Origin: JBEVMS01 sp040508515
GTDB lineage: Bacteria > Pseudomonadota > Gammaproteobacteria > Xanthomonadales > Rhodanobacteraceae
DNA length: 26,366 nucleotides
Assembly (NCBI GenBank): GCA_040508515.1
Contig: JBEVMS010000341.1
Coordinates: forward strand, 1-26,366
Direction of reading: 5' to 3'
Shown: piece after piece, positions 8,561 through 15,780 of the stretch
How positions within the stretch are numbered: the stretch's first letter is position 1
Layout of the letters: each line of letters opens with the position of its first letter
Notes under the pieces: model-generated
The model's database searches: none
Told to the model about the DNA's origin: nothing
The model's input: the letters and a program-made list of their open reading frames with translations, nothing else
Made by a program: the position numbers and the translations under genes

Positions 8561-8684
8561 GCTGTGCCCCGCGTGCGCCGATGTAGGCAATCAGCAGCGA
8601 ACCCGCGCCACCAGCGATCAGCGCCCAGCCGGTGCCGGCCAGAATGGCGATACCGGCCACGACACAGCCGACACCGACTACCAC
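8550..8684 (-). CDS. Small two-helix membrane protein between terminase and portal
   Basis: A short frame not covered by longer ORFs. It reads from a GTG at 8684 (or TTG at 8714, inside the terminase end) to a TAA at 8550-8552, giving 44 or 54 aa. The product is almost all hydrophobic: VVVGVGCVVAGIAILAG, then WALIAGGAGSLLIAYIGA, then a short polar tail ARGAQHGE, so two membrane helices are likely. It fills the gap between terminase and portal and overlaps the portal ATG by 11 bases, which would couple translation. Small membrane proteins occur at this position in other HK97-type phages; function unknown. The start codon is uncertain. Confidence 0.6.
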   Translation of the reverse strand: MVVGVGCVVAGIAILAGTGWALIAGGAGSLLIAYIGARGAQHGE

Positions 8685-8692
8685 GGCCGCGC

Positions 8693-10384
8693 CTAGAAGG
8701 ATTGCTGGGTACAAGTGATCACCGGTGAGCTGAGGAAGTCAGAAAAATCGTGCTGCGCAGATGATGGGTTAAGCGCCATCAGCGATACCGCGTTGAATGT
8801 CGCCATCAGAGGGTCGATTTTTGCAGACCCGCTGGCCTGCTTCGTGATGTTGATGGCATTGCTGGTGACCACGATGCGTGCATTGCCGACGCACCAGTTC
8901 ATCAGCCCGGTGCCGCCGTGCCAAAATGTGCCCTCGGCGAGCTTTCGCTCTGTAGTCTTGATCGCGCCGCCAAGCTTCCAGCCTTGGCTGATGCCAACGA
9001 TCTTCTCTTTCGGGATGCCTGAATCTTCCAGCGCATCCAGGATGCCTCCCAGGCCAGCCGGGTCGACACCAACCATGTCCAGCAGGCCGGCGGCGTGGAC
9101 CTGCTCGACGATACCGGCCAGCTCTTCTACGTCATCGCCGATCTGCTCAACAATCGTCAGGCTGCCAGCCCGGGCGAAGTCCTGCAGGGCCGGCGCAATC
9201 TCTTTCCGGCGCTCAAGAACTGATGGATGCGCCCAGGCATGCGCCCAGTGCAGCCAATCCTTGGTGATTTTGTGCCGACCCACCGCCGCGGCGCCGAGCA
9301 AGTCATCAAGACCACCACCATCGATTCCGAAGTCGATAACCTCGGACCACTCCAGCAGGTATTCGAACGTGACATCGCGCTTTGCCTGATGCTCCCAGAA
9401 ATCTGCGCCAGCCCACCGGTCCGAGCGCAGTGCAAGGCCGATTTCTACGTTGCCGTGCTTCGCCATGAAGCCGCGAAATGATGCCTCGCCCTCAGTCTTC
9501 GACTTCTGAAACTCGCGCCTTAGAAACTCTTCGTCGACCGAATATCCCAGGTTCGGATTCACCATACTGAGGTTTTCGACCAGCAGGTGCTGCCCCGTCC
9601 GAACCATCTCGGGCGGATGCTCGAAGATCACCGGCACGAAGCGTTTGTCCTCGATCTTCCCATCACGCACGTCGCGCGCGTACTGCAGCTTCTGCTTGAA
9701 TACGCCAGCCGGAGGGTCATCCGACTGCGTAGTCAGGTAGATCACGAAGCCCTCGGGCCGCGAAGCCAAGCCGCCGATCGCTTCCCTCAACATGTTCTCG
9801 GCGTTGGCTTGCTTGCCGAATAGCCAAAGCTCGTCCACCAGCGTGCCGATGCTCTTCTTGCCGCCCACCGTATTGGAATCGGCGGCTACCACCTTCAGCA
9901 TGGCATCGCTCTGGCGGTGGCTGATGGTCTTTATGTGCGTCTGGACGTGCAGCAGGTCTTCCAGCTCTTCGTCGTGCTTCACCATATCCCGTGCTGGGGC
10001 AAAGGCGTTATTGGCTACCTCGATCGTAGGCGCCAAGATGGCGAACTCGCCTGACTGGCGCCAGTTGAGGATCACTGCTGTCATCATGATGCCAGCGGCG
10101 ATCGTTGATTTGGAATTCTTCTTCGGCAAGCAGACAAACCACTCGGTGATCAGCCGCCGACCACTCTCTGGTTCATAGGCTCCGAAGATCGAAGCTACTA
10201 GATCGAATACCCACTGCGCGCATGATTCGCCAAACGTCGGGCTGCCCGGCGCATCAACGATTTTCAACTGCTGGAATACCTCCAGCGCTTGCGCAGCTTG
10301 CTCCGGGAAGATCGGCGGCGGGATGATCGAACCACCCGATTGAAGCTTTTCAGCCCAATCGACGCAGGATGTCTGCCATTCCAT
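8693..10384 (-). CDS. Terminase large subunit
   Basis: 563 aa from the ATG at 10384 (GTG at 10387 is the alternative). The ATPase half shows a Walker A-like CLPKKNSKST near residue 90 and Walker B LVDELWLF near 185. The nuclease half shows EVIDFGIDGGGLDDL, MVGVDPAGLG and, near the end, SAKIDPLMATFNA, matching RNase H-like nuclease acidic residues. This motor cuts and pumps DNA into the prohead through the portal. It overlaps the small terminase stop (TGATG) and resembles HK97 gp2-type terminases, suggesting cos packaging by analogy. Confidence 0.94.
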   Translation of the reverse strand: MEWQTSCVDWAEKLQSGGSIIPPPIFPEQAAQALEVFQQLKIVDAPGSPTFGESCAQWVFDLVASIFGAYEPESGRRLITEWFVCLPKKNSKSTIAAGIMMTAVILNWRQSGEFAILAPTIEVANNAFAPARDMVKHDEELEDLLHVQTHIKTISHRQSDAMLKVVAADSNTVGGKKSIGTLVDELWLFGKQANAENMLREAIGGLASRPEGFVIYLTTQSDDPPAGVFKQKLQYARDVRDGKIEDKRFVPVIFEHPPEMVRTGQHLLVENLSMVNPNLGYSVDEEFLRREFQKSKTEGEASFRGFMAKHGNVEIGLALRSDRWAGADFWEHQAKRDVTFEYLLEWSEVIDFGIDGGGLDDLLGAAAVGRHKITKDWLHWAHAWAHPSVLERRKEIAPALQDFARAGSLTIVEQIGDDVEELAGIVEQVHAAGLLDMVGVDPAGLGGILDALEDSGIPKEKIVGISQGWKLGGAIKTTERKLAEGTFWHGGTGLMNWCVGNARIVVTSNAINITKQASGSAKIDPLMATFNAVSLMALNPSSAQHDFSDFLSSPVITCTQQSF

Positions 10385-10719
10385 CACTTGCCGCCAGGGA
10401 TCAGGCGCAGGGGGGGTGCTGCGGCACCAAATTTGCCGCCGGCCGCCTTAGATGCGGCGTCGCCCTTCGCTCCCTTTTTGCCAGCCTCAGGAATGCGCGC
10501 ATACCGGAATGGCAGCACGGCTTTTGCCGCATTGACCTGCACCACTGTTGCATCGACGCGACCAAAAGCGATGTCCTCTAGTCGCTGCAGTAGATCGGAC
10601 GGCCCTGCAGATGCAGGAGGTGCCACATCCGAAGGCTTTTTCTTCGGCCGGCCAGCGCCAGGGCGAGCGCCGCCGGCACCTTTGCGTGCCCCGCCGCTCT
10701 TACCCTTCACACCTGCCAT
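10384..10719 (-). CDS. Terminase small subunit (putative)
   Basis: 111 aa from the ATG at 10719, chosen for AAAGGA just upstream. The N-terminus is extremely basic and Gly-rich (MAGVKGKSGGARKGAG followed by GARPGAGRPKKK), a pattern common in phage DNA-packaging proteins. The rest has a short helical region (SDLLQRLEDIAFGRVDATVVQVNAAKAVLPFRY). Together with position directly before the large subunit this fits TerS, the DNA-recognition subunit. No clear helix-turn-helix is visible, so the call leans on context. Confidence 0.75.
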   Translation of the reverse strand: MAGVKGKSGGARKGAGGARPGAGRPKKKPSDVAPPASAGPSDLLQRLEDIAFGRVDATVVQVNAAKAVLPFRYARIPEAGKKGAKGDAASKAAGGKFGAAAPPLRLIPGGK

Positions 10720-10799
10720 TTGCTGATTTCCTTTGAATTTGGCGAAAAAATCTGTGCGTGCGGGAACGGTCGGTTTCCATGCGCAGATACCATGAACTT

Positions 10800-11108
10800 T
10801 TAGATCCCCCCCATGCCGCCGAGGTCGCGCCGCGTCTTGGCCTTGTGACACTCGATGCACATCACCTGACAGTTATCGGCTGTGTCTGCGCCGCCATTGA
10901 CCAGTGCGACTACGTGATCCAGCTCGAACTCATGCATGTCGACAAGTCGCCCACATGCAACGCAGTGTGGGTCGCGTGACCACACAGCCAAGCGCCGGCG
11001 CTGCAGCTGGCGTCCAGCCATGCGCCGATCGCTCAAGCTTGGCGGCTGGAACACGCTGCGACCTGGCAGCGTCTGCACGCGCGGTTTGAGCGTGCTCAGA
11101 CGACCCAT
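10800..11108 (-). CDS. HNH endonuclease beside terminase
   Basis: 102 aa. The C-terminal half has the full HNH/zinc pattern: C49-x2-C52, then FELDHVVAL with the catalytic D-H pair (His about 65), Asn in TADNCQ (about 79) and C84-x2-C87-H88. The N-terminal half is basic and probably binds DNA. HNH nucleases placed next to terminase genes (HK97 gp74-like) assist cos cleavage and packaging, which this position suggests. About 80 bases without features separate it from TerS. Confidence 0.88.
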   Translation of the reverse strand: MGRLSTLKPRVQTLPGRSVFQPPSLSDRRMAGRQLQRRRLAVWSRDPHCVACGRLVDMHEFELDHVVALVNGGADTADNCQVMCIECHKAKTRRDLGGMGGI

Positions 11109-11114
11109 GAGCGA

Positions 11115-11702
11115 TCAGCCAGGCGCACCTGCAACCGATGAAGTGCTGATCACACCTTGAGCCTTGAGTGCTGCCAGCACACCCTCGATCGTGCCAGTGA
11201 CATCCTCGGCAGTGCCGGCAGCCTTGGCCACATAAGCCTGGGCAGCCTGAAGCTTTGCGGCTCCATCGGAATCCGGAAACAGGGCCTCAACAAGGGTCAC
11301 CGCCTGCACAGCAGCGGATACGATGGGATTGATATGCAGCAGCGCGCCAGCGACAGACGAAAGCAGGGACATATGTGCGACCTCAGTGGTTGCGGTGATA
11401 ACCGCGGGTTGTGGTTCCGGCTCAGGGACCGGAATGTTTGTGGGTTGCGGATCCATAACCGGCGCGGTGGGCGCCGGTGTTCGGCCAGCGAATAGCGCGC
11501 CAAACGCCTGATCGTTGATCAGCACCAGCGCGATGGATGCGATGCTTGCGACCACGCCGGCGATCTGCGCAGCAAGGTCGGGCTTGTTGATGCCGACAAT
11601 GCCCAGCACCAGCGTCAGAGCGCCGGCAATCGTGCTGCGCTCGGTGAGTTTGCCCAGCAGCTTGCGTACAAATGCAGCCTGCGCCGTATTGAGCTGGATC
11701 AT
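11115..11702 (-). CDS. Holin-like membrane protein with Pro-rich linker
   Basis: 195 aa in three parts. Residues 1-70 are basic then hydrophobic, with two likely membrane helices (IAGALTLVLGIVGI and IAGVVASIASIALVLI). Residues about 75-105 are a Pro-rich linker (TPAPTAPVMDPQPTNIPVPE and so on). Residues about 110-195 are Ala/Val-rich and helical. The N-terminal part resembles phage holins in size and layout, and the lysis cluster context supports that. The C-terminal extension is unusual and unrecognised. It overlaps the next gene upstream by 4 bases. Confidence 0.55.
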   Translation of the reverse strand: MIQLNTAQAAFVRKLLGKLTERSTIAGALTLVLGIVGINKPDLAAQIAGVVASIASIALVLINDQAFGALFAGRTPAPTAPVMDPQPTNIPVPEPEPQPAVITATTEVAHMSLLSSVAGALLHINPIVSAAVQAVTLVEALFPDSDGAAKLQAAQAYVAKAAGTAEDVTGTIEGVLAALKAQGVISTSSVAGAPG

Positions 11703-11947
11703 CGGCGGTTATCCTCTATGCGGCGGTTGAGGCAGTCGTACATCAAGGCCTCGTAGCGATTGCGTGCGTCGATCAGCTTGTCAGCCTCGCGCTGTGTAAT
11801 ACCCTCAGCGGCTTGCTTGCCATGCTCGATACCTAGATAGCCGCAGCCAGGCCCGATCAGCGCGAGGCCGGCGGCAACAATCGCGTTGCGTGGCCGCGTG
11901 TATAGAAACGACTCGCTGCGTCTATCGCTTGCACGTCGCTTGATCAT
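11699..11947 (-). CDS. Small membrane protein of the lysis cluster
   Basis: 82 aa with a basic N-terminus (MIKRRASDRRSESF), one membrane helix (AIVAAGLALIGPGCGYLGI) and a charged helical tail (ITQREADKLIDARNRYEALMYD...). The topology could suit an inner-membrane spanin or a regulator of the holin, but it is shorter than typical Rz proteins and no nested lipoprotein partner was found, so the role is open. It overlaps both neighbours by 4 bases. Confidence 0.5.
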   Translation of the reverse strand: MIKRRASDRRSESFLYTRPRNAIVAAGLALIGPGCGYLGIEHGKQAAEGITQREADKLIDARNRYEALMYDCLNRRIEDNRR

Positions 11948-12288
11948 CGGTATTTGGCCGGCAGCTCGTGTAGCTCACGGACCGCCCAGGTAAACATCGG
12001 CTCGTCGATTATCTGGACCGTCTCGATGAGACTGCCATTTACCTTTGACGGCTCGTAAGACGTGGACTCCTGGATCATCAGACAGATCATCGCGAGCCGG
12101 CGAGACAGTCCATCGCGCTCCAGCAAGATCACTTCGGCCGATCGCACATGCGCCCTTGCATTAGCGACAAGATTACGCGCTGCCTCAGGCACGTCCTTGA
12201 CATCCGCCACCAGATCAATCGCCTGGGCGGCGTGCATCAAGTCCTTATATGCCGGATGCTGGATCACGATTTTTTTCCGCGCCGTCAC
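11944..12288 (-). CDS. Unknown protein in the lysis cluster
   Basis: 114 aa from a GTG at 12288 that overlaps the endolysin stop (GTGA). The sequence is soluble and mostly helical (HAAQAIDLVADVKDVPEAARN..., AEVILLERDGLSRRLAMICL...). I do not recognise a family. Its place between endolysin and the small membrane protein, with 4-base overlaps on both sides, makes it a real operon member. Confidence 0.55.
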   Translation of the reverse strand: MTARKKIVIQHPAYKDLMHAAQAIDLVADVKDVPEAARNLVANARAHVRSAEVILLERDGLSRRLAMICLMIQESTSYEPSKVNGSLIETVQIIDEPMFTWAVRELHELPAKYR

Positions 12289-12761
12289 GCGGGGCGCTCG
12301 AACAATGCGCGCTCAGCTGCGCGTCGCGTCACAAGGCCTGGCAGAGTTACACCGCCGGCCATAGTCCAGTAAGTAAATTGCCTTGCCGCTGCCATGTAGC
12401 CGCCGCTATTGAGCATGCGCAGCATCGTTGACGGCTCGCCGTTGCTTAGCACGACAAAGCCCGACTTGCCACCCTTGCGACCCGGTCCGACGTTGAAAAC
12501 AAAGCTCACCAGAGCGTCGAACTGATTTTGATTGAGCGGCACGCGCACGGCCGCGATCACGATTGCCGCCGCATCAGCGAGGTCTGCATCCAGCCGTGCA
12601 TCGGCCTCGGCCTCGGTGATCACAAGGCCGGCGCGAACTCCTTTTGTCGAGCCATAACCGATCGTCCATGGCGCGGCACCAGTGCCAGGATCGGGATAAG
12701 CGGACAGGCGCAAGCCCTCCGACGCCATCACTAAGGCGCGTGCGTTGTTACTTGGCTGCAT
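12285..12761 (-). CDS. Endolysin, GH24 lysozyme
   Basis: 158 aa from the ATG at 12761, with GAGAG just upstream. The N-terminal region has the GH24 catalytic pattern: Glu in MASEGLRLSAYPD (residue 15), Asp about residue 24, and Thr in PWTIGYGS (residue 33). LNQNQFDALVSFVFNVG and the late Arg-rich helix (LVTRRAAERALF) are also typical. It hydrolyses peptidoglycan glycan strands. No signal peptide or signal-anchor helix is seen, so it should need a holin for release. First gene of the late operon. Confidence 0.92.
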   Translation of the reverse strand: MQPSNNARALVMASEGLRLSAYPDPGTGAAPWTIGYGSTKGVRAGLVITEAEADARLDADLADAAAIVIAAVRVPLNQNQFDALVSFVFNVGPGRKGGKSGFVVLSNGEPSTMLRMLNSGGYMAAARQFTYWTMAGGVTLPGLVTRRAAERALFERPA

Positions 12762-12900
12762 GTCCGGTCTCTCATAGGACCAAGCACAGCCAGTGCGCGA
12801 CCGGGGAGTGGTCTGCCGCGAGGGGAGCGCGGTGCACAGGAGCATCAGCGGCGCCTCGCGGCGTGGCCACAACTGATGCTCAGCGGGCTTGGTTAAAACG
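12762..12900 (-). other. Late-operon leader rich in hairpins, no gene
   Basis: The untranslated stretch before the endolysin holds a perfect 9-bp inverted repeat GAGCATCAG/CTGATGCTC (12840-12848 with 12873-12881) enclosing a smaller GC stem, and short stems CCGCG/CGCGG and GACC/GGTC around 12800-12835. An ORF through it in the endolysin frame has no protein-like character. It is probably the transcribed leader after the late terminator. Confidence 0.5.
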
Positions 12901-12929
12901 AAAAAGCCCCGGCTTTTGGCCAGGGCTTT
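12901..12929 (-). terminator. Intrinsic terminator after the Q-like gene (tR'-like)
   Basis: On the minus strand AGCCCTGGC-CAAAA-GCCGGGGCT is followed by TTTT: a GC stem with one mismatch and a U tract. It lies about 20-50 bases after the predicted late promoter start and before the lysis genes, where lambda-type phages place the terminator that Q overrides. Confidence 0.78.
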
Positions 12930-12956
12930 GTTGTGTGGGTCGTATGACTAGGCGCG

Positions 12957-12984
12957 AGTATCCACACCAAAATTGCGCAATCAA
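12957..12984 (-). promoter_or_regulatory. Candidate late promoter (pR'-like)
   Basis: On the minus strand TTGATT (12984-12979) and GATACT (12962-12957) are spaced by 16 bases and overlap the end of the Q-like gene. Transcription would start near 12950 and hit the terminator at 12929-12901 almost at once, as for lambda pR'. The boxes match consensus only moderately. Confidence 0.45.
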
Positions 12985-13439
12985 GCCCTCTCAGCAATTT
13001 CATGCTCAAGCATCGCGATTGAGTCCGCTACATCCAGGTGGTCACTAAATGAGATATGGAGCCAAGCGGCAACGTGAATCTTGGCGATCCGCAGGTGATG
13101 GCTGTAGCGCGTCGTCTCCATGCGGTGACCGATCTGCCGCAGCCGCTGCAGCCGCACATCACGCGCTACATCTCCGCTGAAGTATTCGCACCGAAGCACT
13201 GCTGCCGGAGCATCCCCGCCCTTTTGGGCTTCAAGCATCACCACTGCCTTATTGACCTCATCCGCCGCCGCGTCTGTAACTACCCTGGCCGGATTGAGAC
13301 CGTCAGGGGGTCGGCCGTGATACTTCATCAGTTGCGCTAGTGGGCTTATGCCATGCCATCCATGGTTTTCGTAGCGCCCACCGCCGTATTCCTTGGCCCA
13401 GTCCATTAGGCGCGACTCTAGGTCAGTGGTGCGATTCAT
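12981..13439 (-). CDS. Putative late-gene antiterminator (Q-like)
   Basis: 152 aa from the ATG at 13439. Distinctive parts are the N-terminal LESRLMDWAKEYGGGRYENH with GISPLAQLMKYHGRPPDG, and a C-terminal helical segment AKIHVAAWLHISFSDHLDVAD. The N-terminal 'RLxxWAxxxxGGR' pattern is reminiscent of small phage antitermination proteins, though I cannot prove homology. Context is strong: last early gene, followed directly by a promoter-like sequence, a terminator and the lysis/structural genes. Antitermination is therefore an inference from layout plus weak similarity. Confidence 0.6.
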   Translation of the reverse strand: MNRTTDLESRLMDWAKEYGGGRYENHGWHGISPLAQLMKYHGRPPDGLNPARVVTDAAADEVNKAVVMLEAQKGGDAPAAVLRCEYFSGDVARDVRLQRLRQIGHRMETTRYSHHLRIAKIHVAAWLHISFSDHLDVADSIAMLEHEIAERA

Positions 13440-13663
13440 GGCGTCCCCTTTAGCTTGTCGTGATCGATTTCGAAGGCGGTGCCGAGCGTGCTCAGGCAGC
13501 GCGGAAAAACTCGGCCCGTCACGCTGCACGCCGATAGTCCCCATCCGTGTACTGCGTGTTTGCAGGCGCCGCAGCCGCCTAGGCGATATACGGCGGCAAG
13601 CGTGCGGCGCGCTATGTGGATTTCCGCGGCGCGCTCTGGCCGGGTGTGTGCGTGGCCAGTCAT
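13436..13663 (-). CDS. Small Cys-containing protein, possibly zinc-binding
   Basis: 75 aa from the ATG at 13663. Four cysteines in the pattern GGCGACKH...SACS...RCLS suggest a small zinc fold. It ends GTAFEIDHDKLKGTP. The gene overlaps the Q-like ATG by 4 bases and its own ATG overlaps the previous stop (TGATG). Function unknown. Confidence 0.6.
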   Translation of the reverse strand: MTGHAHTRPERAAEIHIARRTLAAVYRLGGCGACKHAVHGWGLSACSVTGRVFPRCLSTLGTAFEIDHDKLKGTP

Positions 13664-13824
13664 CAAATGCGCACCCGCTTGCGGCAGTGGCGGCAGACAT
13701 GTCCGACTTGCACTGGCGCGACCTGGATCATCAGCGATCGGCCGTAATCAGCATTTGGTGGATACCAGGCAATCCGCATCACCGGCATCCACGCATGCAG
13801 GCCGATGCGGCAGAGGATGCTCAT
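13663..13824 (-). CDS. Small protein with C-terminal CxxC, unknown
   Basis: 53 aa from the ATG at 13824, which overlaps the preceding stop by 4 bases. It begins MSILCRIGLHAWMPVMRIAW and ends VCRHCRKRVRI. The 'CRIGLHxW ... CRHCxK' arrangement is typical of small phage zinc-ribbon-like proteins. No specific role can be given. Confidence 0.6.
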   Translation of the reverse strand: MSILCRIGLHAWMPVMRIAWYPPNADYGRSLMIQVAPVQVGHVCRHCRKRVRI

Positions 13825-14114
13825 GCCACCACCTCGCTCTCGGTTATGCGCGTCATCGCCACAGGATTGGATGGCGAGTCGAGCCTTCGCAGCTGGTCGT
13901 CTCGGCAAGCGAGGTAGCCGCCATGGAGTCGCACGATGTAATCGAGACCAGTCTGGGTGTGTACGTCGACGCCATGAAGCACGAAATTGGCGCCGGCCGG
14001 CCAGGGCCCAACGGCAAAGACCACACACTCGGAGCCTGCCAAGTGGGCGTTTTCGGGGCCTCCCGGCACCATGTAGCGGGCCAGCTCGCCCGCCTGGAAG
14101 CGCAGGCCGCTCAT
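13821..14114 (-). CDS. Unknown small protein
   Basis: 97 aa from the ATG at 14114, which overlaps the stop of the upstream gene. It begins MSGLRFQAGELARYMVPGGP and contains ECVVFAVGPWPAGANF, with a beta-rich, SH3-like look. Its C-terminal region YLACRDDQLRRLD resembles many short phage proteins of unknown role. No family assigned. Confidence 0.58.
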   Translation of the reverse strand: MSGLRFQAGELARYMVPGGPENAHLAGSECVVFAVGPWPAGANFVLHGVDVHTQTGLDYIVRLHGGYLACRDDQLRRLDSPSNPVAMTRITESEVVA

Positions 14115-14341
14115 GCGGCTACCCCGCGCGCCGCCGCATCCACCGCAACCCACGTCGCCGGCTTACCGCGCTCGCGCAGGTCGCGTCGCGCCTCTCCACG
14201 CAACAGCATGTAGCGAAGGCAGCACTCCAACCCGTGGTGCTCGATCCCGATCAAGCCGGCCAGCTGCGGCACCGTCTTGGGGCCATCGGCCGTGTGCATC
14301 CGCACTTTGGCTATCAGCGTCTTGTTGAGCTTGTGGGTCAT
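14111..14341 (-). CDS. Small winged-helix-like protein
   Basis: 76 aa. The segment GPKTVPQLAGLIGIEHHGLE followed by CCLRYMLLRGEARRD has the helix-turn-helix plus basic wing layout of small winged-helix DNA-binding proteins. It is therefore possibly a DNA-binding regulator, but this is pattern inference only. It overlaps RusA and the next gene by 4 bases each. Confidence 0.6.
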   Translation of the reverse strand: MTHKLNKTLIAKVRMHTADGPKTVPQLAGLIGIEHHGLECCLRYMLLRGEARRDLRERGKPATWVAVDAAARGVAA

Positions 14342-14721
14342 TGCCCATCCCTCCCGCGGTTGTCGTCATTGCCCGTCAAAGTGATCACCACCGCGCCGCC
14401 CTTGCGCGGCGTGTCGCGCACCATCGGGTGAGAGACGAATCGCTTGTCGTCGATACCCAGTGCGTCGGCGATCCCGTCGCGGTAGGGCTTGCAGCGCGCA
14501 AGCATGTTGTCGTCGTCGGGCAGCCGGCGCGTCGGCGGGTAGAAGTCGATCCACAGGTGCAGCCGGCCGGATGGCAGCGTGATCGACTTACATCCGGCGA
14601 GGATGGCCATGGTGTGGCCTTCGGCCCTGGCGCGCTTTGAGGCCTTGGCCTTGCGCGACCAATGCACGCGCGCGTTGGGCGACAGGTCTTTGCTGGGCCA
14701 TGGCAAAGTGATTCGCATCAT
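14338..14721 (-). CDS. rusA: RusA-type Holliday junction resolvase
   Basis: 127 aa from the ATG at 14721. It begins MMRITLPWPSKDLSPNARVH and has the RusA active-site pattern: YPPTRRLPDDDN with acidic residues at 70-72, CKPYRDGIADALGIDD with Asp at 91-92, and then KRF. These align with the catalytic Asp residues known in E. coli RusA. It resolves branched recombination and replication intermediates before packaging. Located in a nin-like block with NinB and the DUF1364 nuclease. Confidence 0.92.
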   Translation of the reverse strand: MMRITLPWPSKDLSPNARVHWSRKAKASKRARAEGHTMAILAGCKSITLPSGRLHLWIDFYPPTRRLPDDDNMLARCKPYRDGIADALGIDDKRFVSHPMVRDTPRKGGAVVITLTGNDDNRGRDGQ

Positions 14722-15101
14722 GCTGCCAACCCTCCCCTGATTGCCTCTTGAGTCCGAAGGCATCCCTCGGCGTGCATCAGCCGGAGCGCCTCGCGGGTGT
14801 GTTCGGTCTTCGTGCGAAAGTCGATCGCGTCATGGCACGCGCTGCACGCCCACGCGCCCATCGCGTCGCTGGGTTTAAGGCCCGTGCCGCTGTACCCGGA
14901 TAGCCTGTAGTGCGCCAGCACCGTGGTGTCGGTGCGGCCGTTGCAGACGCCGGGGACGCGCACAAGGCATGGCATGCCGGCGGCGGACCGGCGCGCGGCC
15001 GTCATCTTGGGTCGGCTCGATCGCATGCGACTGGCGCGCGCCTTGAGCGGAGCCTGGGCCTTGAGTGGCGTCTTGCGTTGCAGGCGCTTGGAGGTCTTCA
15101 T
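14718..15101 (-). CDS. DUF1364 / YbcO-like nuclease
   Basis: 127 aa. The first 40 residues are very basic (MKTSKRLQRKTPLKAQAPLK...). Then follow MPCLVRVPGVCNG, VLAHYRLSGYSGTGLKPSD and WACSACHDAID, the conserved Cys, His and CxxCHxxID pattern of the DUF1364 family, whose member YbcO has an HNH-like nuclease fold. Likely a DNA nuclease in recombination. It overlaps both neighbours. Confidence 0.85.
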   Translation of the reverse strand: MKTSKRLQRKTPLKAQAPLKARASRMRSSRPKMTAARRSAAGMPCLVRVPGVCNGRTDTTVLAHYRLSGYSGTGLKPSDAMGAWACSACHDAIDFRTKTEHTREALRLMHAEGCLRTQEAIRGGLAA

Positions 15102-15559
15102 TAGGCCCTCCTTCGCGGCAGCGGGGCGTCCTCGGGAAAGGCGAGCTGCACACCACGACTGGCGTACTCCCTCTGCACATCCTCGAGGTACCGGCTGAGC
15201 TGGGCCGTTGTCATAAGGCTGGTAACCGGCAGAAACCGCATCGCGCGAAGCTTCTGCTCGTAGGTCAGGTGTGTCTTGATCGCCGCGTCGTACATCTCGC
15301 GGAAATCGTCATCACCGGCGCGCAGGATCGGCACGCCGAACCGAAGCTTGCATTCCGCCTTCACGCCCTCGGCGGTGTCCTCGCGAAGCTCACGCGCGAT
15401 CTGCTCGTACCAGGCATGCGATATCGCGTTCTGGTCAAGCGTCCGATCCTTGCCAGTCTTCACGGTGACGCGCAGGTAGTGGTGCTTGTTCCACGCCTCA
15501 CGGATGTCACCGAGGATCACCTGCAGGCGCTCGGCGCTGTTAACGACGACCGCGCTCAT
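15101..15559 (-). CDS. ninB: NinB recombination protein
   Basis: 152 aa from the ATG at 15559. It contains YLRVTVKTGKDRTLDQNAIS, HAWYEQIARELREDT, VKAECKLRFGVPILR and the C-terminal helix TTAQLSRYLEDVQREYASRG, the NinB (lambda Orf) pattern. In lambda, Orf aids Red-dependent recombination by modulating loading of recombinases onto SSB-coated DNA. It sits with RusA and the DUF1364 nuclease, as in lambda's nin region, and shares one base with the following gene's ATG. Confidence 0.9.
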   Translation of the reverse strand: MSAVVVNSAERLQVILGDIREAWNKHHYLRVTVKTGKDRTLDQNAISHAWYEQIARELREDTAEGVKAECKLRFGVPILRAGDDDFREMYDAAIKTHLTYEQKLRAMRFLPVTSLMTTAQLSRYLEDVQREYASRGVQLAFPEDAPLPRRRA

Positions 15560-15780
15560 GCGGCCACCGCCACAAGCCGATCGGCGGCCGGCACCACGCC
15601 GAATTTGCGCGCCGAAAGCTCGCCGTTGCATGCCAAGCACCGACCGAACCAGATGCGCCCGCGCGCAACCGGCCAGAATTCGCGCGTCGCCGGATGCCAG
15701 CTGTCCGGACCATAGCCGAGATGCGCGCAGCGCGCGCACTGCCGGTATTCGCCGTCAATCCGGGATTGGAAACTGCTCAA
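15556..15780 (-). CDS. Small zinc-ribbon protein (TTG start)
   Basis: 74 aa if translation begins at the TTG at 15780, preceded by AGAGGGCAGGG and overlapping the previous stop (TTGA). Two CxxC pairs (QCARCAHLG and GRCLACNGE) indicate a four-Cys zinc ribbon, and GPDSWHPATREFWPVARGRI lies between. The longer upstream part of this frame is low-complexity Arg/Pro/Thr and is the shadow of the helicase gene. It overlaps NinB by 4 bases. Function unknown. Confidence 0.65.
   Translation of the reverse strand: MSSFQSRIDGEYRQCARCAHLGYGPDSWHPATREFWPVARGRIWFGRCLACNGELSARKFGVVPAADRLVAVAA

Noticed and set aside
12285..12872. Longer endolysin start upstream of 12761
   Set aside because: The added residues are Arg/Pro/Ser-rich and come from the hairpin-rich leader; the ATG at 12761 has a ribosome site and the standard family start.
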